A stretch of 64,000 nt of DNA from Micromonospora sp. M71_S20 (GCF_003664255.1 NZ_RCCV01000001.1:2108001-2172000); one strand, 5' to 3'. Numbered from the stretch's first letter, positions 1 through 11,741 are shown. Made by a program: numbers and translations. The notes: a model not told the origin generated them from the letters alone.

Positions 1-295
1 GGCCGGTCTCGCCGAGCAGCACCACCTCGCCGTCGAGCAGCGCGTCACCCGCCTGCTCGTGCAGGGTGGCCAGCTCGGGGTACGCGGCGGTGATCTCCAC
101 GCCGCTGCGGGCGTACAGGTGCTGCCGGCCGCCGGAGATGTCGGCCAGCGCGCGGACGCCGTCCCACTTGAACTCGTACGCCCAGCCGGCACCCGCCGGG
201 AGCTGCCCGGTCATCGCGAGCATCGGCTTGAGCGGCGCGCCGGGCACGTTCCGACTGTACTTGCGCACGGAAGCGCTCGCGTGGCCTTCGATCAT
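1..295 (-). CDS. ATP-dependent DNA ligase, N-terminal part (runs off the left edge)
   Basis: Reading leftward from an ATG at 295, the first 98 codons include EFKWDGVR, the nucleotidyl-transferase motif I (KxDGxR). Its lysine is adenylated in ATP-dependent DNA ligases. The preceding stretch (PLKPMLA) is typical of LigC/LigD-type ligase domains. The gene is divergent from ku, with only 38 bp between the two starts, the classic layout of a bacterial non-homologous end-joining locus. It is probably the end-joining ligase that works with Ku on double-strand breaks. Whether polymerase or nuclease domains are attached cannot be seen because the C-terminus lies outside the window. Confidence 0.88.
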   Translation of the reverse strand, partial: MIEGHASASVRKYSRNVPGAPLKPMLAMTGQLPAGAGWAYEFKWDGVRALADISGGRQHLYARSGVEITAAYPELATLHEQAGDALLDGEVVLLGETG

Positions 296-333
296 TTGCG
301 ATCCTGGGCTGTACCGGCGAGAGGAGCACGGGG

Positions 334-1350
334 ATGCGGGCCATCTGGAAGGGAGCCGTCTCGTTCGGCCTCGTCTCGATCGGGGTCAAGCTCTACTCGG
401 CCACCGAGGAGAAGGACATCCGCTTCCACCAGGTGCACCGGGAGGACGGCGGCCGCATCCGCTACAAGCGCACCTGCCAGGTCTGCGGCGAGGAGGTCAC
501 CTACGACGACATCGCCAAGGGCTACGACATCGGCGGCGGCGAGATGGTGATCCTCACCGACGAGGACTTCGCCGAGCTGCCGCTGTCCAGCTCGCGCGCG
601 ATCGACGTGCTGGAGTTCGTCCCCGCCGAGCAGGTCGACCCGATCCTCTACAACAAGGCGTACTTCCTGGAGCCGGAGGGCACCGCCACCAAGCCGTACG
701 TGCTGCTGCGCGACGCGCTCGCCGACTCGGAGCGGGTGGCGATCGTCAAGGTGGCGCTGCGCCAGCGGGAGCAGCTCGCCACGCTGCGGGTCCGCGAGGG
801 CGTGCTGCTGCTCAACACCATGCTCTGGCCGGACGAGATCCGGAAGCCCGACTTCGGCTTCCTCGACGAGGACCTGAAGGTCCGCCCGCCGGAGCTGGCG
901 ATGGCCAGCTCGCTCATCGACTCGATGGCCGGCGAGTTCGAGCCGGACGCATTCACCGACGACTACCGGGCGGCATTGCAGGAGGTCATCGACGCCAAGG
1001 TGGAGGGCCGCGAGGTGGTCCAGCCGGAGGAGGTCGAGGAGGCCCCGGCCGCGGCGGTGGACCTGATGGCGGCGCTGAAGGCGTCCGTCGAGCGCGCCCG
1101 GTCCGCCCGGGGCGAGGCCCCGGCCGGCGGCGGCGGGGAGCCGACCCCGATCTCGGCCGCCCGCTCGGCACAGAAGAAGGCCGCCGAGAAGAAGGCGGCG
1201 AAGGCCCCGGCCAAGAAGACCGCCGAGAAGAAGGCCGCGCCGAAGAAGGCCGCCGCCAAGAAGGCCGCCCCGAAGAAGGCCACCGAGGGCGAGAAGAAGC
1301 CCGCCGCCAAGAAGGCCGCCGCCAAGAAGACGGCCCGCAAGACCGCCTGA
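334..1350 (+). CDS. ku: Non-homologous end-joining protein Ku
   Basis: 338 aa. The N-terminus (MRAIWKGAVSFGLVSIGVKL) is the hallmark start of bacterial Ku, followed by the homodimeric beta-barrel ring domain to about residue 260. The ring threads onto broken DNA ends and recruits the ligase. From about residue 285 there is a lysine/alanine tail built on KKAAPKKA-like repeats, a basic extension common in actinobacterial Ku and likely to bind DNA. GAGGAG at about 321-326 is a good ribosome site for the ATG at 334. Divergent from the ligase gene. Confidence 0.96.
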   Translation: MRAIWKGAVSFGLVSIGVKLYSATEEKDIRFHQVHREDGGRIRYKRTCQVCGEEVTYDDIAKGYDIGGGEMVILTDEDFAELPLSSSRAIDVLEFVPAEQVDPILYNKAYFLEPEGTATKPYVLLRDALADSERVAIVKVALRQREQLATLRVREGVLLLNTMLWPDEIRKPDFGFLDEDLKVRPPELAMASSLIDSMAGEFEPDAFTDDYRAALQEVIDAKVEGREVVQPEEVEEAPAAAVDLMAALKASVERARSARGEAPAGGGGEPTPISAARSAQKKAAEKKAAKAPAKKTAEKKAAPKKAAAKKAAPKKATEGEKKPAAKKAAAKKTARKTA

Positions 1351-1359
1351 CCCCCGCGG

Positions 1360-1388
1360 GCCACGTCTCCGCCGGTCGGAGGCGTGGC
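1360..1388 (+). terminator. Hairpin terminator after ku
   Basis: A 12-bp stem (1360-1371 with 1377-1388, one G-T pair) and 5-nt loop start 10 bp after the ku stop. There is no U-tract, as is common in high-G+C actinomycetes. Confidence 0.6.
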
Positions 1389-1449
1389 GTACGCCGAAGG
1401 CACGGCGCGTTCACCGCCGACCGGGCCGGCGCCTTCGGCGGTCCGACGT

Positions 1450-1480
1450 TTGCCTTGACGCCGGTGACAAGGTCTAGCGT
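1450..1480 (+). promoter_or_regulatory. MerR-type promoter/operator for the merR-trx pair
   Basis: TTGCCT (1450-1455) and TAGCGT (1475-1480) are separated by 19 bp, the overlong spacer diagnostic of MerR-regulated promoters. The spacer region carries a dyad, CCTTG at 1453-1457 and CAAGG at 1468-1472. The inferred transcription start is about 20 bp before the MerR GTG/ATG region at 1507, so autoregulation is likely. Confidence 0.6.
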
Positions 1481-1506
1481 CGGTCGGGTCGGACGAGGGA
1501 GGTCGG

Positions 1507-1899
1507 ATGCTGATCGGTGAGCTGGCGGAACGCGCCGGCACGAGCACCCGGGCCCTGCGCTACTACGAGACGCACGGCCTGGTCCGGGCGGCCCGCTCGG
1601 CCAACGGATACCGGGTCTACGACGAGGCGGAGCTGCACGTCGTACGCGAGATCCGGGCGCTGCTGGCGGTGGGCTTCGGCCTGGACGACATCCGCCCGTT
1701 CGTCGCCTGCCTGCGGGCCGGCAACGCCTCCGGTCACGTCTGCCCCGATTCGGTGGCCGTGCTGCGGCGCAAGCTGGCCGAGGTCGACGCCGGCATCGAC
1801 CGGCTGCACGCGGTCCGCCGCGAGCTGCGCGACCAGCTCGCCCACGCCATCACCCACCGGGAGGAAACATGCTCGAGACTGCGCCGGACGGCTCGCTGA
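1507..1899 (+). CDS. MerR family transcriptional regulator
   Basis: 130 aa. The N-terminal winged helix-turn-helix is clear (IGELAERAGTSTRALRYYE, then GLVRAARSANGYRVYDE), followed by a dimerisation coiled coil. MerR proteins twist DNA to realign promoters with a long spacer, and such a promoter lies directly upstream. Two cysteines occur in the effector half (HVCPD and EETCS). They could be thiol sensors or metal ligands, but the inducer cannot be read from sequence. The last 31 bp overlap the thioredoxin start, so the two are translationally coupled and a redox signal is plausible. Confidence 0.9.
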   Translation: MLIGELAERAGTSTRALRYYETHGLVRAARSANGYRVYDEAELHVVREIRALLAVGFGLDDIRPFVACLRAGNASGHVCPDSVAVLRRKLAEVDAGIDRLHAVRRELRDQLAHAITHREETCSRLRRTAR

Positions 1900-2216
1900 C
1901 CGTCGTCACCGACGACACCTTCGCCACCGTGGTGCTCGCCGCCGACCGGCCGGTGGTGGTCGACTTCTGGGCGGACTGGTGCCCGCCGTGCCGGGCCGTC
2001 TCCCGCAGCCTCGCCGAGCTCGCCACGGAGTTCGCCGGGCGGATGGTCGTCGCCACGATCGACACCGACGCCAACCCGACGGCCACCCGCACCTACGGGG
2101 TGATGTCCCTGCCCACCCTCCTGGTCTTCCGCCACGGCGAGGTGGTCGGCTCGATCGTCGGCTCCCGCCCGAAGCACCAGCTGCGCCAGGCCCTGGTCCG
2201 GCATCTCGACGGCTGA
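1869..2216 (+). CDS. Thioredoxin-fold protein with WCPPC active site
   Basis: 115 aa, the usual size of a single-domain thioredoxin. The active site is DFWADWCPPCRAV, with CPPC replacing the canonical CGPC. The conserved cis-proline loop is present (MSLPTLLVF), as is the glycine near the end (GEVVGSIVGS). It is cytoplasmic with no signal peptide. The start is set by GGAGGAAAC just before the ATG at 1869, inside the MerR reading frame. The overlap suggests the regulator controls this reductase. The proline changes the expected redox potential, so it may favour oxidation or isomerisation over general reduction; this is inference. Confidence 0.92.
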   Translation: MLETAPDGSLTVVTDDTFATVVLAADRPVVVDFWADWCPPCRAVSRSLAELATEFAGRMVVATIDTDANPTATRTYGVMSLPTLLVFRHGEVVGSIVGSRPKHQLRQALVRHLDG

Positions 2217-2289
2217 GCCCGCGGGCGGTCTCGCCCGGCGAGGTCCACCGCGGGTACGCTCCGCCGGCCCCCGCCGCGAGAGGAACCCC

Positions 2290-2934
2290 ATGCCGTACAC
2301 CCCCGACCTGCACCGGCTGCTGACGCCCGGCGCCCGCTTCGCCGACGAGCACGCCACGTACGTCATGGAGGTGCACCCGGTGGGCGACGTCGTGCTGCCG
2401 ACGGGGCAGGTCGTGGGCTGCGACCCGGTGGCCTGCCCGGAGGACGAACCGTTCACGGTCGGGGTGGCCCCCGGCCGCTACCCGGCGCGGGCCTGGGTCG
2501 CGGTGGTACGGGGCGAGGACACCGAGGCGGACCGGCGGGTGGCCGCCCTCGAACTGGTGATCCACGACGAGCCGGCGGTCCGCTGGGAGATGGCGCTGGT
2601 CGGCGACCAGGACGTCTCGGACCTCAAGCCCGATGGTTGGTTCGGCTACGGGGTGGACACCGGCATCGGCACCCTGGCCGACCCGACCGCGCTGGCCGCC
2701 CTGGAGGCGTGGGACGAGGACGCGGTCACGGACGTCTTCGTCGCGGACGAGCCGACCGGCGGGCCGGTGCCGGGGCACGTCGCCGCGGTGCTCGACGAGA
2801 CGACCGGGGCCAACGTGGTGACGGTCTGGTCCGGTTGGGGCGACGGCTGCTACGGCACCTGGATCGGGCGGACCGCCGACGGCCGGGTCACCTCGTTCGT
2901 GACCGACTTCATGGTGGTGCCGGGGCCGGCGTGA
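2290..2934 (+). CDS. DUF4241 domain-containing protein
   Basis: 214 aa. It resembles the DUF4241 family: a conserved start (GDVVLPTGQVVGCDPVAC), a central GRYPARAWVAV segment, acidic patches and the C-terminal glycine/tryptophan block (SGWGDGCYGTWIGR). No signal peptide or membrane span. The family has no established biochemical role. GAGAGGAACCCC before the ATG supports the start. It is flanked by thioredoxin and FKBP genes on the same strand but separated enough to be its own unit. Confidence 0.75.
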   Translation: MPYTPDLHRLLTPGARFADEHATYVMEVHPVGDVVLPTGQVVGCDPVACPEDEPFTVGVAPGRYPARAWVAVVRGEDTEADRRVAALELVIHDEPAVRWEMALVGDQDVSDLKPDGWFGYGVDTGIGTLADPTALAALEAWDEDAVTDVFVADEPTGGPVPGHVAAVLDETTGANVVTVWSGWGDGCYGTWIGRTADGRVTSFVTDFMVVPGPA

Positions 2935-3058
2935 CCGGTGCGGCGGGAGCGGCCGCGGTCGAGGCGGCGCGGTGGGCGGCCGGGCGGGTACCGTGTGCGT
3001 CGGCTTTCCCCCGGCACTCCGATGCCGGCCACCACCTTCGCAGCAGGGAGTCGACGCC

Positions 3059-3709
3059 GTGAGCGAGCGTACGCAGAACCGGTCCCAGAAGTCGGAGCGG
3101 CGGCTGGCCGCCCAGTTGGCCGCACAGAAGGCGGCCGAGGCGAAGCGCCGCCGGCAGGCCTGGGCCGGCGGGCTCGCCGGGGTCGCCGTGGTCGCGGTGC
3201 TGATCACCGTCTTCGTGACGATCGGGCGCAACAGCGACGGCGACAAGGACCAGACGGCCGGCGCCCCGTCGGCGGCCCCGTCCGCCAGCGCCCCCGCCGC
3301 CGACGCGCCCCCCGCCCCGCAGCTCCCGCAGGGGGCGGACCCGGCCCTGGGCAGCAAGCCGACCGTCGCCGCCGGCAAGGGCGAGCTGAAGAAGCTCACC
3401 GTGACCCCGCTGATCAAGGGCACCGGCCCGGCGGTGCAGAAGGGCCAGACGATCACCACGAACTACGTCGGCGTCTTCTACAAGGACGGCAAGGAGTTCG
3501 ACTCGTCGTGGAGCGGCGGCCAGCCGGCGACCTTCGCCATCGGCGTCGGCCAGGTCATCCCGGGCTGGGACCAGGGCCTCGTCGGCGTGACCGTCGGCAG
3601 CCGCGTCCAGCTCGACATCCCGGCCGAGCTGGCGTACGGCGAGAACGCCGCCGGCGGCCGCCCGGCCGGCCCGCTGCGCTTCGTGGTGGACGTGCTCGCG
3701 GCCCAGTGA
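3059..3709 (+). CDS. Membrane-anchored FKBP-type peptidyl-prolyl isomerase
   Basis: 216 aa from the GTG at 3059, chosen because AGGGAG sits 8 nt upstream. An upstream in-frame ATG at 2972 has no ribosome site. Layout: a charged cytoplasmic N-terminus, one membrane segment at about residues 35-55 (GLAGVAVVAVLITVFVTI), an Ala/Pro linker, then an FKBP domain over the last ~110 residues with hallmark motifs (TNYVGVFYKDGKEFDSSW, VIPGWDQGLVG, IPAELAYGE). It probably assists folding of secreted proteins on the outer face of the membrane. Confidence 0.92.
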   Translation: MSERTQNRSQKSERRLAAQLAAQKAAEAKRRRQAWAGGLAGVAVVAVLITVFVTIGRNSDGDKDQTAGAPSAAPSASAPAADAPPAPQLPQGADPALGSKPTVAAGKGELKKLTVTPLIKGTGPAVQKGQTITTNYVGVFYKDGKEFDSSWSGGQPATFAIGVGQVIPGWDQGLVGVTVGSRVQLDIPAELAYGENAAGGRPAGPLRFVVDVLAAQ

Positions 3710-3737
3710 CCGCGAACCGAATTGGTCGACCCTCGTG

Positions 3738-3769
3738 ACCGGGCCGTTGCCCCGCGATAGCGGCCCGGT
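3738..3769 (+). terminator. Hairpin terminator after the FKBP gene
   Basis: ACCGGGCCG at 3738-3746 pairs perfectly with CGGCCCGGT at 3761-3769 across a 14-nt loop, 28 bp past the stop codon. Confidence 0.55.
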
Positions 3770-3907
3770 TCGCCCGGGATGTCGCCCGCCGTTGATGCAG
3801 TAGCCCACAGAGGGCTTCCGGCCCCTCAGCCACCGGCAGTAGGTTCAGCGTCACCCCGGGCGGTCCGGCCGTCCGGGGTGATGACCGGACCGGACGCGGA
3901 GGTGCAC

Positions 3908-4771
3908 GTGACGGCGCTGGACGACGCGGGGCGGACCGCCCGGATGTTGTGGACCCACTACGAGCCGGTCCACGCGATCACCTACTTCCATCCCCGCGCC
4001 CGGGCCGCCTTCGAGGCGGTCGGGCTGCGGGGCTTCTGGCGCGGCTACTTCGCCGGCCGGGCCGCGCCGCTGGGGCCCGCCGAGCCCGCGCCGGTGACCG
4101 CGGCGTTCTTCAACTTCGCCCCGCACACGGTGGCGCGGGCGCTGCCGGCCGTCTGGCGGCTGGCCACCCCGGAGGAGGCGCTGCGTGCGCGGCTCACGGG
4201 CGCGGTGCAGGCGCTGGCCGAGCTGACCTACGAGCTGCCCGAGTCGCACCTGGTCGAGGCGGCCGAGCTGCTGGAGGCCGCCGCCGCCGAGGCGGAGCCC
4301 GCCGGCCGGGTGCTGGGCGCCGCCAACGCCGCCCTGCCGCGCGGCGAGTACCCGCTGGCCCGGCTCTGGCAGGCCGCCACCACGCTGCGCGAGCAGCGCG
4401 GCGACGGGCACATCGCCGCGCTGGTCGCGGCCGACCTCGACCCGGTGGAGACGCTGGCCTGGCGGGTCGCGGTCGACATCTCCCCGCTGAACCTGCTCGG
4501 CCGGGGCTGGTCGGAGGAGCAGTGGGCCGCCGCCCGCGCCCGGCTGACCGAGCGGGGCTGGCTCACCCCGGACGGGGAGCCGACCGAGCGGGGCCGGTCC
4601 CGCTTCCAGGCGATCGAGGACGCCACCGACGCCGCCGCCGCCCGCCCGTGGCGGACGCTGGGCCCGGAGCGCACCGAACGGCTGCGGGAGCTGCTCGAAC
4701 CGATCGCCCGCGCCGCCCACACCGTCATCCCGGAGGGCAACCCGATCGGCCTGCCCGCGCTGCGGACCTGA
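3908..4771 (+). CDS. SCO6745 family (SalK-like) protein
   Basis: 287 aa from the GTG at 3908, which has GGAGG 7 nt upstream; in-frame ATGs at 3779 and 3881 lack this. The sequence matches the SCO6745/SalK family of actinobacterial proteins: ARMLWTHYEPVHAITYFHP near the start, GFWRGYFAGRAAPLG, then FNFAPHTVARALPAVW. It is alpha-helical with a winged-helix-like C-terminal portion (RARLTERGWLTPDGEPTERG). No catalytic motif is known. Likely cytoplasmic; function unassigned. Confidence 0.8.
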   Translation: MTALDDAGRTARMLWTHYEPVHAITYFHPRARAAFEAVGLRGFWRGYFAGRAAPLGPAEPAPVTAAFFNFAPHTVARALPAVWRLATPEEALRARLTGAVQALAELTYELPESHLVEAAELLEAAAAEAEPAGRVLGAANAALPRGEYPLARLWQAATTLREQRGDGHIAALVAADLDPVETLAWRVAVDISPLNLLGRGWSEEQWAAARARLTERGWLTPDGEPTERGRSRFQAIEDATDAAAARPWRTLGPERTERLRELLEPIARAAHTVIPEGNPIGLPALRT

Positions 4772-4817
4772 CCCCCGCCCGCCGGCCCGGACGCCACCGA
4801 TGGGGCAGGATGGGTTC

Positions 4818-5471
4818 GTGGCGGATGCGGTGGTCTTCGACCTGGACGGCGTGATCGTGGACTCCGAGCCGGTCTGGGAGGAGGTCCGGCGGGCGTACGT
4901 CGCGGCGCACGGCGGGACCTGGCAGCCCGACACCCAGCGCCGGCTGATGGGCATGAGCACCGGCGAGTGGGCCCGGTACCTCAGCGGGGAACTGGGCGTC
5001 GACCGCAGCCCCGAGCAGGTCGCCGCCGAGGTGGTCGAGGAGATGACCCGGCGGTACGCGGCCCGCGTACCGCTGATCGACGGGGCCGACGAGGTCGTGC
5101 GCCGGCTGGCCGAACGGTGGCCGCTGGGGCTGGCCAGTTCGTCGCCGACCCGGCTGATCGCGGCGGCGCTGGCCGCGACGGGCCTGACCGGGGCGTTCGA
5201 CGCCACGCTGTCGACCGAGGAGACCGAGCGGGGCAAGCCGGCGCCCGACGTCTACCTGGCGGTCGCCGAGCGGCTGGGCGTCGACCCGGCCCGCTGCGTG
5301 GCCGTGGAGGACTCGTCCAACGGCGTCCGCTCGGCCGCCGCCGCTCAGATGACGGTGGTGGCGGTGCCGCACGGGGCGTACCCGCTTGACCCGGACGCCG
5401 AGCGGCTCGCGGCGCTGGTGCTGGGCTCGGTCGGGGAGCTGACCCCGGAGACCGTGGACCGGCTCGGGTAG
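4818..5471 (+). CDS. HAD superfamily hydrolase (beta-phosphoglucomutase-like, subfamily IA)
   Basis: 217 aa from the GTG at 4818 (GGGGCAGGA 7 nt upstream); an ATG at 4800 would add six residues. Motif I is FDLDGVIVDSEP with the nucleophile and acid aspartates, motif II is LASSSP, the motif III lysine is in RGKPAPDVYL, and motif IV is VAVEDSSNGVRSA. The cap domain sits between motifs I and II, as in sugar-phosphate phosphatases and beta-phosphoglucomutase. The substrate cannot be assigned. It follows the SCO6745 gene by 46 bp and may be co-transcribed. Confidence 0.9.
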   Translation: MADAVVFDLDGVIVDSEPVWEEVRRAYVAAHGGTWQPDTQRRLMGMSTGEWARYLSGELGVDRSPEQVAAEVVEEMTRRYAARVPLIDGADEVVRRLAERWPLGLASSSPTRLIAAALAATGLTGAFDATLSTEETERGKPAPDVYLAVAERLGVDPARCVAVEDSSNGVRSAAAAQMTVVAVPHGAYPLDPDAERLAALVLGSVGELTPETVDRLG

Positions 5472-5496
5472 GCAGGCTCGACGCGCCGTCGCCGGC

Positions 5497-5670
5497 AGTG
5501 GGCTTGCTCGTCGCCGTCGCGGGGCAGCGGGGCCCGCGCGCCACCGGTGCCGTCGCCGTCACAGCCTCGCGCGGCGCCGCGGGCAGTGGGTCGCGCGTCG
5601 CCGCCGCAGGCAGCGGGCTCGCGCGTCGCCGCCGTCGTCGCGCGCGCAGTGGGCTCGCGGTGGGCGGCGG
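5497..5670. repeat. Degenerate GC-rich tandem repeats in a 338-bp gap
   Basis: The gap 5472-5809 has no convincing gene. It holds four or five diverged copies of a unit starting CAGTGGGCTCGCGCGTCGCC, near 5497, 5526, 5584, 5610 and 5647. Short open frames here are by-products of the repeats. The last ~60 bp before 5810 should contain the promoter of the next gene, but no clear -35/-10 pair stands out. Confidence 0.5.
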
Positions 5671-5809
5671 CCGTTCCGCCCGGGTGGCCGGGGCCGGTGG
5701 GCTGCCGGGTTGTCCGGTTCGCGCCGGGTCGGTGTCGGCATGAGCGCGGTTCCGTCGGGTACCGCAGCCGACGGCGCCCCGGCCGGGGCCGCCGGGTGAG
5801 GAGACGGGG

Positions 5810-6826
5810 ATGAAGGCGATCGTGTACGAGCGCACCGGCGACGCCTCGGTGCTGCAACTTCTCGACCGGCCGGTGCCGGAGCCGGGCCCCGGCGAGGTCC
5901 TGGTGCGGGTGGCCGTGTCGGGGGTGAACCCGACGGACTGGAAGACGCGCCGGCAGGGGCCGATGCCGGGCGACTGGCAGACGCCCGGGCAGGACGGCGC
6001 GGGGGTGATCGAGGCGGTCGGCGAGGGCGTCGACCGGGAACTGGCCGGCGAGCGGGTCTGGCTGTGGGAGGCCGCGTGGCAGCGGCCCTGGGGCACCGCC
6101 GCCGAGTACACGGTGGTGCCGGTCCGGCAGGCGGTGCCCCTCGGCGACGCCTCCTTCGAGCTGGGCGCCTGCCTGGGCATCCCCTTCCTCACCGCGCACC
6201 GCTGCCTGACCGCCGGCGAGTACACGCCGGACCGGCTGCACGCGGGCGCGCTCAGCGACCACACGGTGCTCGTGCAGGGCGGGGCGGGCGCGGTGGGCAA
6301 CGCGGCCATCCAGCTCGCCCGCTGGGCGGACGCGTGCGTGGTCGCCACCGTCAGCAGCCCGGAGAAGGCGCAGCTGGCGGCGGCGGCCGGCGCGTCCTTC
6401 GTGGTCAACTACCGGGAGCAGGACGTGGTCGAGGAGGTCCGCAAGATCGCCCCCGACGGGGTGCACACGGTCGTCGAGGTCTCGGCGGCGCGCAACGCCG
6501 CCGTCGACGTCCAGTTGCTCCGGCGCGGCGGCGCGGTCTGCGTCTACGCCGACGACGGCGGGGACGAGGTGACCCTGCCGATCCGGCCGTTGCTGGCGCC
6601 GAACGCGCGGTTCCAGTTCGTCCTCGTCTACACCGAGCCGAAGGCGGCCAAGGCCCAGGCGGTGGTGGACGTGGCCGCCGCGGCGGCGCAGGGCGGGATC
6701 CGGGTGGGCCAGGACGCGGGGCTGCCGCTGCACCGTCACCCGCTCTCGGCGGCCGCCGCGGCGCACCAGGCGGTGGAGAGCTCGGTGGTCGGGAAGGTAC
6801 TGATCACCACCAGCGAGGGCGAGTGA
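5810..6826 (+). CDS. Zinc-independent medium-chain NADPH:quinone reductase
   Basis: 338 aa. Typical MDR/quinone-oxidoreductase architecture: a GroES-like catalytic domain (GEVLVRVAVSGVNPTDWK, GQDGAGVIEAVGEGVD), then a Rossmann NADPH domain whose nucleotide loop is VQGGAGAVGNAAIQLA. The zinc-ligand cysteines of alcohol dehydrogenases are absent, so it belongs to the zinc-free branch. It probably reduces quinones or enones in the cytosol. GAGGAGACGGGG immediately precedes the ATG. Convergent with the acyl-CoA ligase gene. Confidence 0.9.
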   Translation: MKAIVYERTGDASVLQLLDRPVPEPGPGEVLVRVAVSGVNPTDWKTRRQGPMPGDWQTPGQDGAGVIEAVGEGVDRELAGERVWLWEAAWQRPWGTAAEYTVVPVRQAVPLGDASFELGACLGIPFLTAHRCLTAGEYTPDRLHAGALSDHTVLVQGGAGAVGNAAIQLARWADACVVATVSSPEKAQLAAAAGASFVVNYREQDVVEEVRKIAPDGVHTVVEVSAARNAAVDVQLLRRGGAVCVYADDGGDEVTLPIRPLLAPNARFQFVLVYTEPKAAKAQAVVDVAAAAAQGGIRVGQDAGLPLHRHPLSAAAAAHQAVESSVVGKVLITTSEGE

Positions 6827-6935
6827 CGGCCGGGCTGAAGGCCGAAAAGCCTTCTGAGCTGGGCAAATTTCCCGGTAGTGGACACAGAGGCGAACAAGTT
6901 TCGCAACAATGACGGTGCGGGCAACCGCATGGAGC

Positions 6936-6972
6936 GGGCGGCCCCGGCGCGGTGCGAACGCCGGGGCCGCCC
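6936..6972. terminator. Bidirectional hairpin between convergent genes
   Basis: A perfect 14-bp stem (6936-6949 with 6959-6972) and 9-nt loop lie between the quinone reductase (+) and the acyl-CoA ligase (-). By position it can serve both transcripts. Confidence 0.8.
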
Positions 6973-7031
6973 CTGGGGAGGGAGCTCAGGAGTGGTCCCT
7001 ACCCCAACAGGCGACGGTGCGCCTGAGAACG

Positions 7032-8681
<1,650 letters not shown>

Positions 8682-8764
8682 GGGTAACAAAGTAGTGTCG
8701 GCGGTCACACGTTGGGAACCCTGGAAATCCGGTCGCCCCCGGACGGGCCCCGTAAATTGTCCGG

Positions 8765-9256
8765 GTGAGCATCTCCTGGGCCGATTCGTACGTGGGACAG
8801 CTGCGCGCGCTCGCCGGTGACCGGACGCTGATGTTCGTCGGCGCCCGCGCCGTGGTCCGCGACAACGCGGGGCGCCTCCTGCTGATCCAGCGCTCCGACA
8901 ACGGGCAGTGGGCCCTGCCCGCCGGGGCGATGGAGCTGGGCGAGTCGATCGCCGACTGCGCCGTCCGGGAGGTACGCGAGGAGACCGGGCTGCGCGCGCT
9001 GCGGGTCAGCGCCTTCGCCCTCTACACGGGCCCGGACCGCACCCACACCAACATGTACGGCCACACGTACCAGATCTTCACGACCGCGTTCCGGGTCGAC
9101 GAGTGGGACGGCGAGCTGACCCGGGTCACCGACGAGACGACCGACGCGGGCTTCTTCCACCGGGCGCAGCTGCCGGCCCCGCTCTCCGCGAGCGTCGCCG
9201 AAACCGTCGCCGACCTGGACGTCTTCGAGCAGACCAACCGGCTGATCCTCAAGTAG
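8765..9256 (+). CDS. Nudix hydrolase
   Basis: 163 aa. The Nudix box is intact at residues 54-76 (GAMELGE, then REVREETGL), supplying the Mg2+-binding glutamates. The N-terminal part (DSYVGQLRALAGDRTLMFVG) matches the actinobacterial subgroup often annotated as ADP-ribose or nucleoside-diphosphate hydrolases. The exact substrate cannot be inferred. GTG start at 8765; divergent from the acyl-CoA ligase and convergent with the DHA2 transporter. Confidence 0.92.
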   Translation: MSISWADSYVGQLRALAGDRTLMFVGARAVVRDNAGRLLLIQRSDNGQWALPAGAMELGESIADCAVREVREETGLRALRVSAFALYTGPDRTHTNMYGHTYQIFTTAFRVDEWDGELTRVTDETTDAGFFHRAQLPAPLSASVAETVADLDVFEQTNRLILK

Positions 9257-9294
9257 GCCGGGCGGCGTCTCACGGCCGGCCCCGCCGGCCCGGC
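9257..9294. terminator. Hairpin between convergent Nudix and DHA2 genes
   Basis: GCCGGGC (9257-9263) pairs with GCCCGGC (9288-9294), with a further GC-rich stem inside the loop. It fills the whole 38-bp gap between the two stop codons. Confidence 0.6.
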
Positions 9295-10980
<1,686 letters not shown>

Positions 10981-11019
10981 TCACCCGAAACATGCGTGCG
11001 GACCGGCGGGCACCTCGTC

Positions 11020-11056
11020 GGTCGTGAGGCCGGTGGCGGCCACCGACCTCACGACC
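11020..11056 (-). terminator. Hairpin terminator after the PfpI-like gene
   Basis: GGTCGTGAGG (11020-11029) pairs with CCTCACGACC (11047-11056), and GGTGG pairs with CCACC inside. It starts 10 bp after the PfpI-like stop and lies before the DHA2 gene, so the two are probably separate units. Confidence 0.65.
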
Positions 11057-11065
11057 AACGATCGG

Positions 11066-11626
11066 TCAGCGGGACGAGTGCGGGCCCTCGGCGAACTCTT
11101 CGACGATCTTGGCACAGAAGGCCGGCAGATCGTCCGGTTTACGGCTGCTGACCAGACCGCCGTCCGTGACGACCTGCTCGTCGACCCAGTCCGCGCCGGC
11201 GTTGACCAGGTCGGTGCGCAGGCTGGGCCAGGAGGTGAGCCGGCGGCCCCGCACCACGTCCGCCTCGATGAGCGTCCACGGCCCATGGCAGATCACCCCG
11301 ACCGGCTTGCCGGCGTCGAAGAACGCCCTGACGAAGCGCACCGCGGCCGCGTCGGTCCGCAGGAAGTCCGGGTTCGCCACCCCGCCGGGCAGCACCAGCG
11401 CGTCGTAGCCGCCGGCGTCCGCGTCGGCCACGGTCACGTCCACGTCGTACGTCTTGGACTGGTCCAGGTGGTTGAAGGACTGGATGGTGCCGGGCTTGAG
11501 CGAGACCAGCTCCACCGTGGCGCCGGCCAGCTCCACCGCCTCGCGGGGCTGGACGTACTCGACCTCCTCGACGCCGTCGGCGGCCAGGAACGCGATCCGC
11601 TTGCCCTGAAGTGTCGTCGCTGCCAT
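11066..11626 (-). CDS. DJ-1/PfpI family protein (type 1 glutamine amidotransferase-like)
   Basis: 186 aa from the ATG at 11626 with GGAGAGGAG upstream. PfpI/DJ-1 fold: RIAFLAADGVEEVEYVQP at the start, the LVLPGGVANPD segment, and the nucleophile elbow GVICHGPWTLIEA with Cys-His. YhbO/PfpI relatives act as stress-induced chaperones, glyoxalases or deglycases; which applies here is unknown. Divergent from hldE across about 115 bp. Confidence 0.9.
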   Translation of the reverse strand: MAATTLQGKRIAFLAADGVEEVEYVQPREAVELAGATVELVSLKPGTIQSFNHLDQSKTYDVDVTVADADAGGYDALVLPGGVANPDFLRTDAAAVRFVRAFFDAGKPVGVICHGPWTLIEADVVRGRRLTSWPSLRTDLVNAGADWVDEQVVTDGGLVSSRKPDDLPAFCAKIVEEFAEGPHSSR

Positions 11627-11741
11627 CTCGGTGTCTCTCCTCTCCGGGGGTACCGTCCGTCCCTTCCCGGGGCCCGGTGCCCGAAACCCCTCCCCGGCGG
11701 CGGCAGGTTTGGCCCGGATGCCCCGGGGGACCCGGGACGGC

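Noticed and set aside
5498..5743. Short Ala/Arg/Gly-rich open frames between the HAD and quinone reductase genes
   Set aside because: They coincide with degenerate DNA repeats on both strands, have no ribosome sites and no recognisable protein features.
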